Assembly (NCBI GenBank): GCA_903832475.1
Contig: CAILBQ010000439.1
Coordinates: 1-33,547 of the forward strand
DNA from: an uncultured Acidobacteriota bacterium
GTDB lineage: Bacteria > Acidobacteriota > Terriglobia > Terriglobales > Acidobacteriaceae
Length of the DNA: 33,547 nucleotides
Reading direction: 5' to 3'
The notes under the pieces were generated by a model. It worked only from the letters and a program-made list of their open reading frames with translations. It searched no databases and was not told the origin of the DNA. Position numbers and translations under genes: made by a program. Every line of letters begins with the position of its first letter. Within the stretch, counting starts at the first letter, position 1. This document shows, one piece after another, positions 1 through 23,283 of the stretch.

Positions 1-161
1 CTTGCTGGCTTTCAACTCGGACTGCAAGTCGGGGGTGAGCGCGCCTTTGGGGGCGTTGAGGCGCAGAGTGTCGCCCTCCAGGGTGAGTTGCACGCCCATG
101 GAGCGAAGGCGCGCAAGCAGCTCTTCGGGTGAGCCGGAAAGTGGGGTTGCGGGTGGCTGGC

Positions 162-165
<4 letters not shown>
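1..165 (-). CDS. N-terminus of a further megasynthase protein (TubC-type N-terminal docking domain; probably NRPS or hybrid PKS/NRPS), truncated by the window edge
   Basis: Reverse strand from ATG at 165..163 reads MSQPPATPLSGSPEELLARLRSMGVQLTLEGDTLRLNAPKGALTPDLQSELKASK, open to the edge. The pattern ELLxxLrxxGVxLxxeGdxLRxxAPkGaLTPxLxxeL is the TubC N-terminal docking domain signature. The start overlaps the stop of the preceding PKS gene (ATGA). Not listed in the ORF track, probably because it is short. Confidence 0.85.
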
Positions 166-5632
<5,467 letters not shown>

Positions 5633-5636
<4 letters not shown>

Positions 5637-8600
5637 TTCTCTATTCCTGCCAATCTCTCTGTCCGTGCCATTTTCTGCTGCAAGAGGCGGTCGATCTCAT
5701 CGTCTGACAGAGTGGCGACTCCGCTCAGCACATCGCCCGGCTGGCCGGGATTCTGCGGCGGCGAGGATTCGCTTGAAACTGAAATTGCTGGCATCTTCAG
5801 GACATCGTGAAAGACCCAGTTCGTCAATGACGCAAGAGTTGGATAGTCAAAGAGCGTGGTGGCAGGAAGTTTTGTCTCCATGTCTATGGACAGGGCGTTG
5901 CGCAACTCGATCGCGAGCAGCGAATCGAGGCCATATTCCTGGAGGGGGCGTGCTGGGTCGATGGGTTGCGAGGGCATGGAAAGGACCGAGCGGATGCGCT
6001 CTTCGAGGTGGGCATCGAGAAGGGCGCGACGCTGATTTTCGGGGCTGTCCAGCCAGGTGGCTTTCCAGTTACCAGTGGCCGCGGGATGGCCGGGCGAAAG
6101 GATAGCCGACGCTGAGGCAGTTGCGTGGGAAGCCGGTTTGGGAAGCGATTTTGGCCGAGCCAACAAGCGGGAGAGCAGATCTGCATTCGCAGCGGCTTCC
6201 GCTTTGGCGTGGCGGGACCAAACGGGCCAGTCCACCCAGGAGACCAGCGCCTGGGTGCGGTCGTCGAGGATGAGCCGCTCCATCAGGTCGAGGCCCTGGG
6301 AGGGTGAGATGGATCGAACGCCGGCAAGTTGTTTGCGATCGATGACGCCGTGGCGGACGGCGGCGCCGGTTTCGCTCCATGCTCCCCAGTTGATGCTGAG
6401 GGCGGTGAGGCCGAGACGGTCGCGGCGGAAGTGGGCCAGGGCATCGAGCCAGGCGTTGGCGGCGGCATGGTTGGCCTGCCCGGGTGATCCAAAGATGGCT
6501 GCGGCGGAGGAGAAGAGGACGAAGCAGTCGAGCGGGGTGGACTGGGTCAGCTGATGAAGGTTCCAAGCGCCGGCAACCTTGGGTGCGAGGACGTTTCGTA
6601 AGCGGGAAGGATTCTGCCGGGCAAGGCTGGCGTCGTCCAGCACGCCGGCAGCGTGGAAAATGCCGCGCAGATGGAAGTGCGCGGGGATGGAGGCGAGGGC
6701 GGAGGCTAGACTTTCGGGTTCGCAGACATCGCAGGAAGGGGTGAGGATCACGGAGCCGGAGGTTTCAAGGCGCGCGAAGAGCGCGGCGCTTTCAGCGTCG
6801 GGGGCGCGGCGGCCCAGCGCGAGGACACAGCCGGCGCCGCGGGCGGCGAGCCATTCGACGACGAGGCGACCCAGGCCGGAGAGGCCGCCGGTGACGACGT
6901 AGGCGGCGTCCTCGCGAATATGGAAAGGCGCGCGTTCGGGGGTTATGCCGGGGAGCAGAAGAACGCGCCCAATGTGGTGACCGGCGGCCATGAAGCGGAA
7001 GGCTTCCTCGGCGTGAGCGAGATCGAATCCCCTGTAAGGGAGGGGCTGGATGTTGCCTTGCTCGGCGTCGGCGAGGATCGCTTCCGTGGCGGCGCGGATT
7101 TCAGGAGGCAGAGAGATGAGGCCAGCGCGCAGGTGAACGCGATGGTAGGTGATGTCGGGGCGGATAGCGGCCGCTTCGGCGTCAGTCAGGGCGGTGTGGT
7201 CGCCAAGTTCGATGAAGCGGCCACGAGGAGCGAGCGAGCGCAGGCCGGCATTCGTCTTTTCTCCGGCCAGGGAGTTCAGAACAACGTCGACGCCGCGAAA
7301 ACCGGTGGCCAGCAGGATCTCCGATTCAAAGGCCGTGGTGCGGGAATCGTAGACCGCTTCGGCGCCGAGGTCGCGGAGAAGTTGCCGTTTGGCTTCGCTG
7401 CCCGCGGTGGCGTAGAAACGGGCGCCAAGACGCCTGGCTTCCTGGACCGCCGCCAAGCCGACGCCTCCGGCAGCAGCGTGGATCAGGACGGTCTCGCCGG
7501 GCTGAAGGCGGGCTATAGTTTCAAGCGACCAGCGCGCGGTGAGGAAAGGGATGAGGAGGGTCGCAGATTCTTCGGGGGTCAGAGCGGCCGGCTTCTTCCA
7601 GACGCGGTCACGAGGAATAGTAGCGAAATCGGACATCAGGCCGGAGGCGATAGCGACGACTTCATCTCCCAGTGCAAGATCGGTGACTGCGGATCCAATG
7701 GTGACGACGACGCCGGAACACTCGCCCCCGGGGGGATCCGGATGGGTTTCGCCTGGAACGCAGGCGCTCAGAACTTCGTGAAAATTGATGGCAGCTGAGT
7801 GGACGGCGATTTCGACCTGATTCGGGCCCGGCGCCTGGCGCGACTCTGTCGAGGGCCTCAGGTCGCGAAGGAGGCCGGATGCGGGCAGGTGGAGGCGGCG
7901 GGTTTCTGAGGGCGCTGGAGTACTGGCTGGACAGGTCAGCTTAAACGGGGTGAGACGCGGACCCCAGAGGGCGGCGCCACGGAGGGCGAACTGGGTTCGG
8001 GCGGTGGGGGCCTGTTCGGCGAGTTGCCATAACTTTCCCGCCTGCTGGAGGGGGGTTGCACCGGGGTCGAGGTCGACAGCGGTGGCCTGGATTTCTGGAG
8101 ACTCGATGCGGACGCTGCGGGCGAAGGCGGCCAGGGAAGCGCCGTTGGGGGTGGTCGACGACGGCCCGAAGGCTCCGCGGCTGACCAGCCAGAGGTGGGA
8201 GGCGTGGCCGCCGGCAAGCAGAGCCTGGGTCCAAGCCAAGGCTCCTTCGAGAAGGTTGAGTTGCCAGGCGAGGGGATCGACCGTGGCGGGATCCTGATCT
8301 GATTCGACGCCGGGGAGGTAGAAGATGTGACGGTTTGCCGGCGGATGGAGCGAGGGACCACTGAACCAGGGATCCAGTACATCCTGCGCTGCGGATAAGC
8401 CGGCCATCGTGACCACAGCCCCGCTCGCGCGGGCGACCTCGGCGAGCGATACCGCGAGGGGCTGGTTCGCCGAATCGTTGCTGACGATGAGAACGTGGGA
8501 CACTGCGATGGCCGCGGAATTCGGGTCAGGAGAGGGAAGTTCGACTGACAGTTCTTCCCATTCGACTTCATGGAGCCAGCCGCGGTAGGGATCGCGTTCC

Positions 8601-11600
8601 GGCTCCACCAGGGTAAGGCCTTCCAAGAACAGGAGGGGGAGGCCATCTGTATCGAGACCGGTGATGTCGACGGTGAGCGCACGGCCCTGGCGGCTGTGCA
8701 CGAGCGCGTGAGCATAACGGAGCCGAGCGGGATCGCCGTCGAGCTGCAGGCTGCGAAGGGCGGCGGGAAGAGCCGGTGCGGTGTTCGCTGCCGGAGTTCC
8801 CAGGGCGGCGGCGGCCTGCAGGCAGGCATCGAGGAGGATGGGATGGATTTCGTATAAGGAGGCTTCGGCGGACACAGCGGGGGGGAGTTCGATGGCCACC
8901 AGGCTCTCGTCCGCGCTTCCGCAGGCTTGCTTGACGGTCTGGAGTGGGGGGCCGAAGTCGAGGCCGATTGCCTGGAAACGGGCGTAGAAGGCGGCCGGGT
9001 CCCAGGTCTGCGATGTGTGGGAACGGGCAGCATCGAGATCGATGGCGGATGCGGGGGTGGGCGTGGCCGGAGCGAGAGAGCCGGTGGCGTGGAGTGTCCA
9101 AGCAGCGTCGGCGGAGTCGCGTGACGAAGACGGAGCGCTGGCGATTTCGAAAGTCCGGCGGCCGGAGTCGTCCTCGGCGAGGAGAACGGTTTCGAGCAGG
9201 CGCGACTCGTCGAAGACACAGGTTTCGCGAAATTCTACGTCGTGTGCAGCCCATGCCGAGCGCGCACCGGCGGCGCGAGCGGCGGCGAGGGCCATTTCGA
9301 GGTAGGCGGCTCCGGGAAGCACGCGCTGGCCGAGCACGACATGATCACCCAAATGCTTTGGAGAGGTTGGGGAGAGAGTGGCGTGGAATGTCGCGGCCCC
9401 CGATCGCAGGCGAAGGCGGTCGCCCAGCAGTGGGTGGCCGGTGGGTATGCGGTCCGGTGTGGGCGCGGCGGTCGGGTTCGGGGCGCCTGCGAATGAGGTG
9501 CGATGTTCGGTGAACCAGAAACGTTGGCGCTGGAAGGGGTAGGTGGGCAGGGGTGCGCGGCGGAAAGGGCGGCTTTCGTGGATCGCTTTCCAGTCCAGAT
9601 CGACTCCCCGGTTGAAGAGACGGGCGGCGGCGTTGAGCAGTTTGCCGGTGTCGACCTCGCGGGCGCTGCGAGAGAGGGACGCGACGCGCCGCTCCTCGGG
9701 GATGCCGTTGCTTTCGGCCAGGACAAGGAGTTGCGGCTGGGTCCCTAGTTCGAGGTAGATCGGACTGCCGGAGGCTTCTATGGTGGAGAGGCTTTTCTGG
9801 AACTGAACGGTGTGGCGGAGGTGTTCCCGCCAGTATTCGGCGTCAATCGGCTTTTGGCGGCTGACGGGTTCGCCTGTCAGGTTCGAGATCCAGCGGATCT
9901 CGGGAACGCGGAAGCGGATGGTGGAGGCTTCCTGGGCGAATGCATCGAGCATGGGATCGAGCGCGGCGGAGTGGAAGCCGTGGGAGGTGCGGAGGCGCTT
10001 GTGGCGCAGGCCATTGGTGCGGAGGAGGGATTCGAAGTCGTCGATGGCAGGGAGGGCTCCGCTGACGACGACGCTTTCGGGGCCATTGACGGCGGCGATG
10101 CTGAGGGTGGTTTGAAGGGAAGACTGCTGAAGAAGGAGGCGGATCTCGGTCTCGGAGGCGCCAAGGGCAATCATGGCACTGGGCTGGGCGAGGTGGCCGG
10201 TGAGGCGGCCGCGGGCCGCGACCAGGCGGAGGGCGTCTTCCGGAGAGACCACACCGGCGACAGTGGCGGCGACGTATTCCCCTAGGCTGTGGCCAAGGAC
10301 GGTGGCGGGCTCGACTCCCCAGCTGCGCCAAAGCTCGCTGAGCGCCCAGCCGAAGGCGAACAGAGCTGGCTGGAGGAGCTGGGCCTGCTGGAGTTCGCCA
10401 TTTTGGCCGGCCCAGATTTCGGAGATGCTCACACCCAGGCTGCCAGCTAAGGCTTGTTCTATGCGGTCGATTGAGGCGCGAAAGACGGAGCTGGATTGAA
10501 GCAGGTCTAGGCCCATGCCGGGGTGCTCGCTGCCTTGGCCGGTGAAGAGAAAGCAGAGTGACGGAGCGCTGGAGGCAGGAGTCTGTTGCAGAACGGAAAG
10601 CTGGCCGAGCTGGGCCGCGGCTTCTTCGCGGTTGCTAGCGACGATGGCGATGCGGGATCGCAGATGGTCGCGACACTGAGCGGCGGTGGCGGCGATTTCA
10701 TGCCAGGTAAGGGCCTGGCCGGATGGGCTGGGTAGCCATCGGCGGTAGCGTTCGACCAAAGCCAAGAGAGCTTCGGGGCTGGCTGCGGACAGCGGGAGGA
10801 GCTGCGCGTTGTTGTTGGTTTCGTTCTTGGCCGGAGCTGCGGGGGTAGAGGGCGCCTGCTCCACGATCAGGTGTGCGTTGGTGCCGCTGAATCCGAAGGA
10901 GCTGACAGCTCCCAGGCGCGGAGCGGCTAATCCGTCGAGGCGGCTGGGAGCGGGCCAGGGGGTGAGGCTGGTAGGCACCGCCAAATGGAGGTCGGACCAG
11001 GGGACGTGTCGGGTGGGGGTTTGGAAGAGCAGGTGGGCGGGAATTTGTTCGTGCTCAAGGGAGAGCACCAGCTTGATCAGGCCGCCCAGGCCAGCGGCGG
11101 CTTCCATGTGGCCCAGGTTGGTTTTGAGAGAGCCTATCCATAGCGGCCGGTCGGCGCTGTGGGCTTGGCCGTAGACGGCGCCGAGGGCGCGCAATTCTAT
11201 GGGGTCGCCTAAGGCGGTGCCGGTGCCGTGGGTTTCGACATAGTTGACGTCGGAGGCTTCGCAGCCGGCGTCGGCGAGCGCGCGCCGCATCAAGTCTTCC
11301 TGCGACGGGCCGTGTGGAGCGGTGAGGCTGCTGCTGGCGCCATCCTGATTAAGAGCGGTGCCGCGAATCACGGCCAGCACGGAGTCGCCGTCGGCGAGCG
11401 CCTGAGCGAGAGGCTTGAGGATGACCACGCCGCAGCCCTCGGCTCGCGCAAAGCCGTCGGCGCTGTCGTCGAAGGCCTTGGATCGGCCGTCGGGGCTCAT
11501 CATGTGGGCGTGAGAAAGCGCGACGGTGGTTTCAGGCGCGAGGATGACGTTGACGCCGCCTGCAATGGCCAGGGTGCATTCGCCCGAACGCAGCGCCTGG

Positions 11601-12262
11601 CAGGCCAGGTGCACCGCGACCAGCGAAGAGGAACAGGCGGTGTCGATCGATAGGCTGGGTCCCTTGAGCCCAAGCAGGTAGGCGAGCCTGCCGGAGGCGA
11701 TGCTGTGTGCGTTTCCCGAGGCGTAGTGGACGTCCAGCAGAGCGGGGTCGCCGGCGTGGAGTTGCAACTGGCCGTAGTCGCCGCTGGCGATGCCGAGATA
11801 CATGCCGGTGCGGCTACCAGCGAGCGAGCGCGGCGGCAGGCCGGCGCGTTCCAGAGCTTCCCAGGTAACTTCTAGAAGCAGGCGCTGCTGCGGGTCCATC
11901 ATGGCGGCTTCGCGCGGAGCGATGCCGAATAAGGAAGCGTCGAACTGGTCGATCTGGCGAAGGAAGCCGCCGAAACGGGAGACCATTTTGCCGGGCCGCG
12001 ATGGGTCGGGGTCGTAATAGTCGTCCACGTTCCAGCGGTCTGCAGGGACTTCGCGGATGGCCTCGCGCCCTTGCTGGAGGAGGTCCCAAAAAGATTCAGG
12101 GCTGTCGACGTCGCCAGGGAATCGGCAGCCCATACCGATGATGGCGATCGGCTGGCGCGCGCGCGACTCGGCCGCGGCCAGCTTCTGCTTCATCTGCTCG
12201 ACGGCGCGCAGGGCTTGGCGGAGGAGCGCTCCGTGGTCGACAGGGTTGTTGGCGGATGCCAT
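5633..12262 (-). CDS. Type I modular PKS (PKS-D), KS-AT-DH-ER-KR-ACP, with atypical ER and KR active-site residues
   Basis: 2209 aa. KS: DTACSSS, ETHGTGT, TNLGHME. AT: GQGSEHPGMG, GHSLGEY, SHGFHS (malonyl-type). DH: DHVVLGQRVLP and HPILLDACLQ. ER: IHAAAGGVGLAA, VDVVLNSLAGE. KR: VVTGGLSGLG, LDD, SSAAAIFGSPGQANHAAANA. ACP: LQEYGLDSLLAIEL. Stop overlaps the PKS-E start by 4 nt. Confidence 0.95.
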
Positions 12263-12265
12263 AGG

Positions 12266-15200
12266 CTATTGTCCCAGCTGCAAGCGCAGAAGTTCGGCAA
12301 TTTCGTCAGCCGACATGGCATCGAGTTCCGCCTCGGTATGGATGTCTGCGGCTGCGGCGGCACTCATAGGCGGGGGGGCGGGCAATGCGGGACCGGATTC
12401 AGCGAAACCCAGACGATCCAGTACCAGGCCAGCGATGGAGGCGCAGGTGGGGTAATCGAAAATCAGCGTGGAAGGGAGCTGATCGAGGGCGAAGACGGTC
12501 TGCAGGTCATTGCGGAGTTCGATGGCCATCAGCGAATCGAGACCGATGTCCATGAGGCGATCGTCCTTGGCTGGAGGGTTTGGTCGGCCCAGGATGCGGG
12601 CCACGGCGGAGGCGGTGGCTTCGACGACCAACGCAATGCGCTGGCGGGGGGAAGCCGATTGCAGGTCTTCGACGAGGCGGGAGGGTTGGCTTGCGGGGGC
12701 GGGGCTTTCCGGGTGCGTGGAGAGGGCCGCGAAGCTGTCCGGCTGGCCGCTGGTGGAAAGGCTTGCGCGGCCAGCTTGGGACGTTTCCGTTTCGCCGGCT
12801 GTTACAGATGCGACGGGTTTGTGCGCCAGCAGAACATGCAGGCCAAGTGCGTGGGTAGGCTGATCCGAGGAGGGTGCGGAGGCGAAAGATTCGAACCCCG
12901 CGCCTTCGAGTTCGCTCTTCCATCGCTCCACCGGCAACAGGGGCGAGCCGTCGCTGCGAGCGTCGTCGGTGAAATGCTGCCAGGCCTCGATCAGGCCGGT
13001 CGATACGTCGTGCCAGGCCTGGGCTGCCGTGGTTTCGACCAGAACCAGCGACCCACCCGGCTGCAGCACCTGGCGAACGCGGGCAAGGCTGGAGCGAAGG
13101 TCCTTTGCGGCGTGGAGAGCGTTGGCGATTACCACCACGTCATAGCGACTCTCGTGGGCGGCGGCGTCCTCAGACTTATCCAGATCGAAAAGGGTGAACT
13201 CCATGGCATGAGTCTGGAAACGAGTGCGTGCGCGGGTGAGGAAGAGGTCCGAAACGTCGCTGAAGGTGTAGATCACCTGCTCAGGGGAGAGCTGAGCGAG
13301 GATGGCGGCGGTGGTGGAGCCGGTGCCGGCGCCGATTTCGAGGATGCGCATGCGGCGCGAGAAGCCGAGGGCGGTGCGGGCCCGGGAGCGCGCGCGGGCG
13401 GCAACGGCGGCCGCCGCGATTTGATTGGCGTAGACCGAACCCGGCGACTGTTCGTAGAGTGCGGTGGCCATGGCGCCGTCGCCGCCGGGAAACAGCGTTT
13501 CGAGCGCGTTCAATTCGCCGCGAAGGACGCGTAGCAGGCTGGCCGCGCAGTGGGCGAGGTAGGTGCGAAGGGGCTGGTCCTGGAGGAGCAGGGATTCGGC
13601 TGCGCGCCAGAGTTGCTGCGGATCGGGCAGGTTGACGCCGGGGGCGAGGTGATACTGCGTAACGCCTTTGATCGTAGAGGGCTGCAGGAGGCCTTCCTCC
13701 GCGAGACGGATGAGCCAGAGATGCATGAGGCGTCGGTGCGCAGGGACGACGCCAAAATGTGTAGTCAGCGTATCGGCATCGAGAGGATGGCGGGGGTCCT
13801 CGAAGCAGCCGAGCGACTGGAGCGTTGCGGCGATCAGGGCGACTGCCCAGTCGTGGATGGCGTTTTGACGGGTTGCGAGATTGGCCACGTCAAGATGCAT
13901 GGGAGTCATGGAAGCCTGGGTGGACGCGGCAACGGCCATGGGTTCGGCGAAGTGCTGTTGCGGAGGTGCAGCCGCGTTGAACCAGTAGGGCCGGCGCTGG
14001 AAGGGATAGCCGGGTAGAGACAGTTTGCGGTAGGGGAACTGGTCGGCGACGGCATCCCAGTTCAGGTCGATGCCGGAGGTGTAGAGCAGCGCGGCCGCGG
14101 AGAGCAGCTTGTGCCATTCGCCGGTTTCTCCGCTTTTGCTGAAGGATGGGACAAGGCCGCTGTGGGTCAGTTGATTGGCGTCGGCGAGGGCGACCAGATG
14201 CGGCTCCGCGCCGAGTTCGAGGAAGAGTGGGGAGCCGATCGCTTGCGCGGTCTGGAGCCCTGCGGCGAACTCGACGGTCTTGCGTAGATGATCGCGCCAG
14301 TAGCGGGCATCGACGGGACGATCGCGGTCGACAGTTCGGCCGGTGAGGTTCGAGACCCAGGTCACTTCCGGGAGCTTCCACTGCACCTTATCGGCTTCGA
14401 CTTGGAACTCGTCGAGCATAGGGTCGAGAGCGGCCGAATGAAAGCCGTGGGTGGTGCGGAGGCGGCGGCAACGGATCTGGCTCAAGCCCAGGCTGGCTTC
14501 GAACTTCTCGATTGCTTCGGGCGCGCCGCTGACGACGATGCTCGACGGGCCATTCACGGCGGCGATGCTGAGGAGATGGCCGAGGGGCAGATGCGCGAGA
14601 GACTTTTCAATCTGCGTGCGTGAGGCGGCGACGGCCAGCATGGCTCCGGCCTGCGCACGCTGCTCGGTGAGGCGGCCGCGGGCGGCGACTAGGCGGATGC
14701 CTTCTTCCGGTGTCATGACGCCAGCTACAGTAGCGGCAACATATTCGCCAAGGCTGTGGCCAAGAACGACGCGCGGCTCAATACCCCAGGCGCGCCACAG
14801 TTCGCTGAGTGCAAAGCCGAAGGCGTAGAGGGCGGGCTGCACCAGGCTTGCCCGGGCCTGTTCACCGGCCTGGTTGGCCCAGATGGACGAGATGGGTGCA
14901 GGGAGGTCTGCGGCCTGATCCAGGCGGTCGACGGCGGCGCGAAAGACGCTGCTTTGATCGAGAAGCTCCAGGCCCATGCCGGTGTGTTCGCTGCCCTGGC
15001 CGGTGAAGAGAAAGCAGAGCGGTGGAATTTCACTTGCGGCTGCTGGTGCGGGTTGAGGCTTGGCCAGTTTGGCTTGCAATTCTTCCGAAGAGTTTGCGAC
15101 ATATGCGACACGAAAGGGGTGTTGGGTGCGACCGCGGGTGGTGGACTGGCAGAAGTCGGCGAAGTCCGCGGAGGGCGTTGCTGCGAGGCTTTTCAGAAGT

Positions 15201-16734
15201 GCAGACTGGGCGGCGAGCAGAGCCTTCCCAGTTCGGCCGGAACAGACGGCGACCTGCGAGGAGGATGCTGACCGGGCGTTCCCGGCTTCGGATTCATCGT
15301 CGATACAGAACTCTTCTAGCAGCACGTGGGCGTTGCTGCCGCTGAAGCCGAAAGAGCTGATTCCGGCGACGCGCCGTTGTTGGCCGGGACTGAGTTCCCA
15401 GTCGCGGTGTTCGACCGGGACTTGAAACGGCAGCGTTTCCCAGGGGATGAAGGGGCTTGGCTTCTTGAAGTGGAGTGAGCGCGGAATCTGGCAGTGCTGC
15501 AAGGCAAGCGCGGCTTTGAGCAGGCCGGCCATGCCGCTGGCGGCTTCCGTATGTCCGAGGTTGGTCTTGACTGAGCCGACAGCGATGGGCGAGAGAGCGG
15601 ACGAGCGGGTGCGGAAGACTTCGCTGAGGGCCTCCATCTCGATGGGATCGCCGAGCGAGGTGCCGGTGCCGTGGGCTTCGATCATGCCGACCGCGTCGAC
15701 GGTGAGGTCGGAGCGCTGGAGAGCTTCGCGAATCAGCGCCGCCTGGGCCTGACTGCTGGGCGCGGTGAGGCCGCCGCTGCGTCCGTCGTGGTTGGTGGCG
15801 CTGCCGCGAATCACGGCGAGAATGGAATCATGGTCGCGGACGGCATCGTCCAGGCGCTTCAAGATGATGACGGCGCAGCCTTCTGAGCGCACGTAGCCGT
15901 CGGCGGATTCGTCGAAGGTCTTGCACTGGCCGTCAGGCGCGAGCATGTGGGCGCGGGAAAAGCCAATGTGCATCTGCGGCGCTAGGATCACGTTGACGCC
16001 GCCGGCCAGCGCCAGGTCGGCTTCGCCGGCGCGCAGGCTTTGCGACGCCAGATGCACGGCAACCAGTGAAGAAGAGCAGGAGGTATCGACGGTCATGGCC
16101 GGCCCATGGACGCCGAGCGTGTAAGCAAGGCGGCCCGCGGCCATGCTAGGCGAGTTGCCGGAGCCGGCGTAGGCATCGATGCGCAGATCGTCCTCGACGG
16201 CGGCGCGGTAGTAGTCGAAATTGCTCAGGCCCAGGAAGATGCCGGTGCGGGTATCGCGCAGGCGGTCGGGCCGGATGCAGGCGTCTTCCAGGGCGTGCCA
16301 GGCGACTTCGTGGAGCAGGCGCTGCTGCGGATCGAGCATAGCCGCCTCGCGCGGGGCGATGCCGAAGAAATCCGCATCGAAGAGGTCGATATCGTCGAGG
16401 AACCCGCCGCGGGTGGACTGAATCGACCCGCGTGCGCTGGGGTTGGAATCGTAGTATTGGCGCCAGTCCCAGCGGCCTTGCGGGATCGGGGTGATGGCGT
16501 TGCGGCCTTCGGCGAGCAGATTCCAGAAGGAGGCGGCGTCGACGATGCCGCCGGGAAAGCGCATGCCAACACCGACAATCGCGATGGGCTTGGCGGCAGA
16601 TTCCGCTGCCGCGGATTCCAGCTCAGCGACGCGGGCGCGCAGTTCGCGGATTTCCTGCAGGGCACGCTTGACCGGGGAAAGTTCGGGGGTAGGCGTTTGA
16701 ATGGGCGCGGCGCCGGGTTGGCCGGGAACGATAC

Positions 16735-16738
<4 letters not shown>
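12266..16738 (-). CDS. Type I modular PKS (PKS-C), KS-AT-C-methyltransferase-ACP, no reductive domains
   Basis: 1490 aa. [49 protein letters not shown] (malonyl-type). [27 protein letters not shown]...[34 protein letters not shown]. No NADPH-binding TGG-type KR motif found in the translation. Confidence 0.95.
12810..13910 (-). other. Embedded PKS C-methyltransferase domain with N-terminal helical/winged-helix-like segment (approximate bounds)
   Basis: SAM-binding motif [17 protein letters not shown] near 13301-13355, preceded by the LFPGGD...LYEQSPG segment typical of PKS cMT domains and followed by [18 protein letters not shown] and [13 protein letters not shown]. Confidence 0.8.

Positions 16739-23263
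<6,525 letters not shown>

Positions 23264-23283
<20 letters not shown>

Noticed and set aside
7936-9219. 427-aa minus-strand ORF in an alternative frame inside PKS-D
   Set aside because: Pro/Ser/Arg-rich off-frame translation nested in the real PKS-D frame.
12071-13534. 487-aa plus-strand ORF antisense to the PKS-C methyltransferase/ACP
   Set aside because: Mirror frame of a well-supported PKS coding region; no domain recognised.
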